Positions 6,778 through 9,858 of a stretch of DNA of 9,858 nt are shown here, in pieces; position 1 is the first letter of the stretch, and the number at the start of each line of letters is the position of its first letter. The stretch comes from UBA4675 sp964601265 (lineage in GTDB: Bacteria; Bacillota; Clostridia; Christensenellales; Borkfalkiaceae): the NCBI GenBank assembly GCA_964601265.1, contig CAZRMT010000047.1, forward strand, positions 1-9,858, given 5' to 3'. Both the position numbers and the translations under genes were made by a program. Under the pieces are notes generated by a model, which was not told the DNA's origin, made no database searches, and saw only the letters and a program-made list of their open reading frames with translations.

Positions 6778-7494
6778 ATGCGAATGAGAAAAAAGAAAAA
6801 TTTGGAAACGAGAGTAGAGGAAAGCGGAGAAAATTTGCTTTTCAGAGAGCCGTCGTTTTTTTACAAAAGAGAAGATAAAGAGTATGCGTATCTCTTAAAT
6901 TTAAAGGAGATTTTTGCAAACGACAATCCCGTTGTTATGGAAATCGGGTGCGGTAAAGGCGGGTTGATAAAACAGCTGGCGCTTTCTCACCCCTCGCTGA
7001 ATTTTATCGGCGTTGAAAAAATAACCAACGTAATTATTTCCGCTATGGAGAACGGAAAAGGGATAAAAAATCTTAAATTTTTAAATTGCGACGCCCAAAA
7101 TTTAGCTTTTTTTCTAGAAAAAAACTCTATTGAAAAAATACTGCTTAATTTTTCTTGTCCGTTCCCGAAAAAACAGTACGCAAACCGTAGGCTTACAAAC
7201 GGAAAATTCCTTGAAATATATAAAAAAATATGCGTTCCGAATTTTACGATTGAGCAAAAAACGGACAGTCTCGATTTTTTTGAGTATTCGCTTTCGGAAT
7301 ATGAAAAAAGCGGATTTAAAATAGTTGAAAAAACCTACGATTTATATGNNNNNNNNNNNNNNNNNNNNNNNNNNNNNNNNNNNNNNNNNNNNNNNNNNNN
7401 NNNNNNNNNNNNNNNNNNNNNNNNNNNNNNNNNNNNNNNNNNNNNNNNTGAAAATTATGGGTTTGTTATTTATTGTTTGCAAAAGTGGATATGA
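6778..7494 (+). CDS. trmB: tRNA (guanine-N7-)-methyltransferase, TrmB-like, interrupted by assembly gap
   Basis: This SAM-dependent methyltransferase would form m7G46 in the tRNA variable loop. Visible features are the SAM-binding motif EIGCGKGG (55-62), acidic FIGVEK (76-81), NFSCPFPKKQYANRRLT (124-140), which corresponds to family NFSDPWPKKRHxKRRLT, and KTDS (161-164). The usual Asp and Trp of the DPWP motif are Cys and Phe here. Bases 7349-7448 are N. After them the frame ends ENYGFVIYCLQKWI, which fits the TrmB C-terminus (GxxIY). About 190 residues precede the gap, and bacterial TrmB is usually 210-220 residues, so the true gap is probably nearer 50 bases than 100. The ATG at 6778 has GGTGG seven bases upstream. 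No own promoter is seen, so the gene is likely read from the ppx-like gene through the 6737 hairpin. Confidence 0.82.
   Translation: MRMRKKKNLETRVEESGENLLFREPSFFYKREDKEYAYLLNLKEIFANDNPVVMEIGCGKGGLIKQLALSHPSLNFIGVEKITNVIISAMENGKGIKNLKFLNCDAQNLAFFLEKNSIEKILLNFSCPFPKKQYANRRLTNGKFLEIYKKICVPNFTIEQKTDSLDFFEYSLSEYEKSGFKIVEKTYDLYXXXXXXXXXXXXXXXXXXXXXXXXXXXXXXXXXXENYGFVIYCLQKWI
7349..7448. other. Assembly gap (100 N)
   Basis: Exactly 100 undetermined bases lie inside the trmB-like gene. A round 100 is a common placeholder for a scaffold join of unknown size. Coordinates downstream of it, and the preserved frame across it, should not be taken literally. Confidence 0.98.
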
Positions 7495-7724
7495 AAAACG
7501 ATACGAATAACATACAAGATGATTGACTTTGAATTGATAATTCCCGAAAAAAAATAAAATACAGATAAAAAACTACCGAAACGAATTTGCTACGGAAAAA
7601 GGTTGTTTTAAGAAATATAAAGGAAGGAATTTATTCGATAAAATCTGACTTTTTTTGCCGTTGTTCGTTATTTTTTCGCAAAGCAAAAGTGATAGTATAT
7701 GCTTACGCTTTTAAAGGAGAAAAT

Positions 7725-8492
7725 ATGGCGAGAACGATTTTAATTACTAGCGGAAAGGGCGGAACGGGTAAAAGTACCGTTTGCGTTAATTTGGGAATAC
7801 AACTTGCAAAAGCGGGCAAAAGAGTGTGCCTCGTCGATTTGGATTTCGGGCTGAACAGCCTTGACGCAACGTGCTTTATGGACGGAAAAATAAATTTCGA
7901 TTTAATAGACGCCGTAAACTATCGTTGCAGAATAAAACAAGCGATAAATCCTACCGCGGTAAACAATCTGTTTTTAATTGCTTGCAATCATTCGTTGGAG
8001 GACTCGGACGTCAACCCGCAAGAGATAAAACTATTGCTGAATTCGCAAAGTTCTTTTTTCGACTTTTTTTTGATAGACTGCTCGTCGGGGATAGACAGCG
8101 GTTTTCATAAGGCGTGTTGCGTGGCGGAAGAGGCGTTGGTGGTCGTAAACCCGTACCCCGTGAGCGTTAGGGACGCAGACAAGGTTATTTGTTTGCTTGA
8201 CGCTTACGATATAAACGAAATTTTTCTTTTGGTAAACAGAATTCGGGCGGAACACGTTTTGTCGGGTAAATGTTTGAGCGAAGAGGAAATAAGCGTACTA
8301 TTGAAGCGTCCCGTAAAAGGGGTTATTCCCGAAAACGACGAGCTTTTAACGGGGACTTTTTCGGATTGGGCGACTAGTTTAAATAGGGCGTTTTACGTTC
8401 TTGCGGAAAACGTTGCGGAAAACAAAAGCAGAATAATAAATTATTGCAAACAAAGAGGATTTTTAGGTTTTAAAAGGAAATTTAAAAAATGA
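7725..8492 (+). CDS. minD: Septum site-determining protein MinD
   Basis: This 255-residue ParA/MinD ATPase uses ATP-dependent membrane binding to position the division septum. The deviant Walker A motif is SGKGGTGKST (9-18), with signature Lys11 and catalytic Lys16. VDLDFGLNSLD (37-47) matches MinD DxDxGLRNLD. The Walker B/switch II region is FLIDCSSGIDSG (115-126), where most MinDs have IDSPAG. NPYPVSVRDADKV (142-154) matches the MinD TPE-SVRDADR segment. The C-terminus GFLGFKRKFKK (245-255) is an amphipathic basic helix like the MinD membrane-targeting sequence. I chose ATG 7725 because AAAGGAG (7713-7719) is five bases upstream and the family N-terminus begins there; the frame is open back to 7587, but those 46 residues fit nothing. 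The stop overlaps the start of minE. No minC is visible. A ParA-like paralogue is the alternative, made unlikely by the minE partner. Confidence 0.85.
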   Translation: MARTILITSGKGGTGKSTVCVNLGIQLAKAGKRVCLVDLDFGLNSLDATCFMDGKINFDLIDAVNYRCRIKQAINPTAVNNLFLIACNHSLEDSDVNPQEIKLLLNSQSSFFDFFLIDCSSGIDSGFHKACCVAEEALVVVNPYPVSVRDADKVICLLDAYDINEIFLLVNRIRAEHVLSGKCLSEEEISVLLKRPVKGVIPENDELLTGTFSDWATSLNRAFYVLAENVAENKSRIINYCKQRGFLGFKRKFKK

Positions 8493-8716
8493 AAAACGGA
8501 CAGTTAAAACGAATTAAAAGTATGCTTGCGGTGGACAGAACGGGCGTTTCTCAAAGCGTTAAAAACGCAATGCTGTCGGATTTGGAAGAAGTTATAAAAG
8601 AGTACGCCGTGTTGACGGGAAAATTAGAGTTAAACGTTATATCAAGCGGTAAAGGTTTTACTTTAACCTTGAGCGTTGCGGGAGAAAGTTTTAAGGGCGT
8701 TAAAGCGTTGTTTTGA
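8489..8716 (+). CDS. minE: Cell division topological specificity factor MinE (divergent)
   Basis: This 75-residue protein resembles MinE, which stimulates the MinD ATPase and drives its dynamic localisation. LKRIKSMLAVDRTGVS (6-21) aligns with the anti-MinCD segment (RLQxxLAHDRxGLS in many MinEs). DLEEVIKEYAVL (31-42) aligns with the DLLEVISKYVxI dimerisation helix, and LELNVISSGKGFTLTLSV (46-63) fits the following beta strands. The start ATG overlaps the minD stop (ATGA at 8489-8492), implying translational coupling; AAAAGG lies about 11 bases upstream. Only five residues precede the RIKSML segment, whereas E. coli MinE has about 20 including an amphipathic membrane-binding helix, so this one appears to lack that segment. 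The assignment rests on the pattern plus the minD neighbour. Confidence 0.75.
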   Translation: MKNGQLKRIKSMLAVDRTGVSQSVKNAMLSDLEEVIKEYAVLTGKLELNVISSGKGFTLTLSVAGESFKGVKALF

Positions 8717-8797
8717 TTTTTGTAGCCTTTCTTTAACGGGAAAAAAGTCGATTGCGATATTTTCTTTTCGTTTTCGGGGAATAAAAATAAAAAAATA

Positions 8798-8826
8798 TTG
8801 ACAAAAGAAATAAAATACCATATAAT
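8798..8826 (+). promoter_or_regulatory. Perfect consensus sigma-A promoter for the LRR lipoprotein
   Basis: TTGACA (8798-8803), a 17-base spacer and TATAAT (8821-8826) match both hexamers and the optimal spacing exactly. Transcription should start near 8833, giving a short leader of about 25 bases. This predicts strong, probably constitutive expression. Confidence 0.9.
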
Positions 8827-8857
8827 TAAACCGTATAATAAAATTTACGAGGCGTAT

Positions 8858-9460
8858 ATGCGTAAAATATTAAAAAGTTTAGCTTTAACGTTAGTCGTTG
8901 CGATGATTTTTTCGCTTACGGCGTGCAACGTAGGATTATCCAGAAAAAAGCCTACGAGCGTAGACAATTTTGAATTTAAGCTTTCGGGGGATGAATACCT
9001 TATAAAGGTTAAGGACGGCGTAACGCTGTCGGGCGTGGTTATTTTGCCTGACGAGTACAACGGTAAAAAGGTAACGGGTATTTGCACCGATGGATTTAAG
9101 GGACAAACGGAAATTACCAAAATTTCTATGTCGAGCTTATCGGAAATAGGCGGATACGCTTTCGAGGGGTGTACGAAATTAGCCACTATCGAGTGGTCTA
9201 ACGATTTAACCGTTATAGGTCAAGGTGCCTTTACGGGTTGTAAAGGACTTATCAATATCGGCGAATTCCCCGCAACGCTTGAAAGAATAGAATCGAGAGC
9301 GTTCGATTTTAACTCCGAGTTGAGAGTGGTGAGAATTCCCGCAAGCGTTACGTATATTGCGGACGACGCCTTTATAAACGCCGACAACGTTACTTTTGAA
9401 ATAGCTTACGACAATCCTAATTACAAGGTTGACGAAAGCGGAAAAATAGTAAGAAAATAA
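8858..9460 (+). CDS. BspA-like leucine-rich-repeat lipoprotein
   Basis: This 200-residue exported protein starts with a lipoprotein signal: MRKILKSLAL, a hydrophobic core, then the canonical lipobox LTAC with Cys23. Residues 60-180 carry about four BspA-type (LRR_5) repeats of roughly 23 residues with the pattern I-xx-x-AF-x-GC-xx-L-xx-I-xxP-xx-xx-I. Clear units are EIGGYAFEGCTKLATI, VIGQGAFTGCKGLINI, RIESRAFDFNSELRVVRIP and YIADDAFINADNVTFEI. Such repeats occur in surface proteins that bind host or microbial partners; the ligand here is unknown. The ATG at 8858 is preceded by GAGG (8849-8852), five bases away. The frame is open back to a TTG at 8798, but that TTG is the -35 box. It is a single-gene transcript between its own promoter and terminator, and short for an LRR_5 protein. 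Confidence 0.85.
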   Translation: MRKILKSLALTLVVAMIFSLTACNVGLSRKKPTSVDNFEFKLSGDEYLIKVKDGVTLSGVVILPDEYNGKKVTGICTDGFKGQTEITKISMSSLSEIGGYAFEGCTKLATIEWSNDLTVIGQGAFTGCKGLINIGEFPATLERIESRAFDFNSELRVVRIPASVTYIADDAFINADNVTFEIAYDNPNYKVDESGKIVRK

Positions 9461-9472
9461 TTTAATAAACTT

Positions 9473-9501
9473 TCGCCGTAGGAAGCTACGGCGATTTTTT
9501 T
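9473..9501 (+). terminator. Strong intrinsic terminator after the LRR lipoprotein
   Basis: A perfect 9-bp stem, TCGCCGTAG (9473-9481) and CTACGGCGA (9486-9494), has the tetraloop GAAG and is followed directly by seven T (9495-9501). It lies 12 bases after the stop codon. Confidence 0.92.
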
Positions 9502-9512
9502 ACGGTGTTTTT

Positions 9513-9555
9513 TTGACCGAAATGCGATACCGTCGTGTTTTGGTCAAGTTTTTTG
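9513..9555 (+). terminator. Possible second, weaker terminator
   Basis: TTGACC (9513-9518) pairs with GGTCAA (9542-9547), followed by GTTTTTT. The loop is long (23 bases), so the structure is weak. It could act as a back-up to the terminator at 9473. Confidence 0.35.
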
Positions 9556-9572
9556 TAAAGAATGAGAGGAAG

Positions 9573-9682
9573 TGCAAGGCTAATGTCTTGCAAGTGAAGA
9601 GTACCTAACGGTACGTGAAGTTTGCTGTTGCAAGTGAAGTACGCCTATCGGCGAGTGAAGTTTGCCTTACGGCAAGTTAAGG
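9573..9682. repeat. Phased array of small hairpins separated by GTGAAG
   Basis: Five consecutive small inverted repeats are separated by GTGAAG (9594, 9615, 9634, 9655, and the variant GTTAAG at 9676; spacings 21, 19, 21, 21). The stems are TGCAAG/CTTGCA (8-base loop), then GTACC/GGTAC, TTGC/GCAA, CGCC/GGCG and TTGCC/GGCAA, all four with 4-base loops. Stem sequences differ between units but both arms always match. The last unit is the same as the one at 13-26. The array is non-coding, and no known family comes to mind. Confidence 0.75.
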
Positions 9683-9785
9683 ATATGGATATTATATAGC
9701 CGTTATTGCGGTAGTATGAAGCGGACAGCACATAATGAAAGGATTGCTACAGCCGTTTACAACGGCTTCGCAATGACGGGAAGAA
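9650..9785. repeat. Dispersed intergenic repeat, right copy
   Basis: This is the direct-orientation counterpart of 1-135, containing the last hairpin of the GTGAAG array, GGATAT, the shared 20-base block at 9728-9747 and the shared ending CGCAATGACGGGAAGAA. Diverged positions lie mainly in the segments between these blocks. Confidence 0.8.
9741..9777 (-). repeat. GTCATTGCGA-type palindromic repeat, right copy
   Basis: Nested arms are present: the outer pair ATTGC (9743-9747) and GCAAT (9770-9774), and a perfect inner 7-bp pair AGCCGTT (9751-9757) and AACGGCT (9761-9767) with loop TAC. The inner stem is unrelated in sequence to that of the copy at 92-128, while the ends are the same. Confidence 0.7.
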
Positions 9786-9803
9786 ACAAGGCTATAAAAA
9801 ACT

Positions 9804-9847
9804 GTCATTCAGAGGAGCAACGATTAGTTGCGACGTGGGAATCTCAT
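9804..9847 (+). repeat. GTCATTC...GAATCTC palindromic repeat in opposite orientation
   Basis: The unit begins GTCATTCAGAGGAGC and ends GACGTGGGAATCTC, with an internal stem GCAAC (9817-9821) and GTTGC (9827-9831). It resembles the GTCATTGCGA units but is inverted relative to 9741-9777, so the GTCATT ends of the two face each other across 26 bases. It may extend past the window edge. Confidence 0.6.
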
Positions 9848-9858
9848 CCGCATTATAC

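Noticed and set aside
7587..7724. N-terminal extension of MinD
   Set aside because: The extra 46 residues match nothing in the family. AAAGGAG with the ATG at 7725 places the start at the conserved MinD N-terminus.
7495..7724. A promoter for minDE in the 230-base spacer
   Set aside because: TTGACT and TTGATA with a later TAAAAT occur near 7528-7560, but spacings are not near 17, so no promoter is claimed; transcription may come from upstream.
8717..8797. Terminator after minE
   Set aside because: The only candidate stem (GAAAA...TTTTC around TCGATTGCGA) contains a mismatch and a bulge and is followed by an interrupted T-run.
8798..8857. Upstream TTG start extending the LRR lipoprotein by 20 residues
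   Set aside because: The TTG is part of the perfect -35 box, the extension would contain the -10 box, and it would bury the lipoprotein signal. The ATG at 8858 has a ribosome binding site.
9573..9682. CRISPR array
   Set aside because: The constant element is only six bases, the intervals are self-complementary and 13-15 bases long, and no cas gene is present.

Overview
The window looks like chromosomal DNA of an uncultured, anaerobe-type Bacillota (Clostridia-like, probably gut-associated). The evidence is AT-rich spacers with consensus sigma-A promoters, strong AGGAG-type ribosome binding sites, lipoprotein signal peptides, a BspA-type leucine-rich-repeat lipoprotein, a Ppx/GppA phosphatase and a MinD/MinE pair. 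The lineage assignment is inference. A run of 100 N inside one gene marks a scaffold join, so this is probably a draft or metagenome assembly.

Layout. 1-235: dispersed palindromic repeats and no gene. 236-429: a terminator and a degenerate ~37-bp repeat at the 3' end of the next gene. 430-3810 (minus strand): a very large surface protein with an N-terminal lipoprotein-type signal, carbohydrate-binding-like beta-sandwich segments, a D-x-D-G-N repeat patch, a C-terminal membrane helix and a long acidic cytoplasmic tail. It has its own promoter in the divergent spacer. The rest is on the plus strand: two half-length TSUP (TauE/SafE) transporter genes (4063-4434 and 4578-4940); a Ppx/GppA-family phosphatase starting at TTG (5197-6726); a TrmB-like tRNA m7G46 methyltransferase interrupted by the N gap (6778-7494); minD and minE overlapping by ATGA (7725-8492, 8489-8716); and a small LRR lipoprotein behind a perfect consensus promoter (8858-9460), closed by a strong terminator. 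9502-9858 is gene-free and again carries dispersed repeats, including a phased array of small hairpins separated by GTGAAG.

How the genes relate. Most of the window is housekeeping: polyphosphate/(p)ppGpp metabolism, tRNA modification, and division-site placement by MinD-MinE, with no minC nearby. These are flanked by two unrelated cell-surface proteins and a probable anion exporter assembled from two half-subunits. No mobile element, CRISPR array, phage gene or defence system is visible.

The least explained items are the hairpin array with sequence-variable but pairing-conserved stems, the related ~135-bp direct repeats at both window ends, the doubly anchored 1126-residue surface protein, the split TSUP pair, and a MinE that seems to lack its N-terminal membrane-targeting segment.
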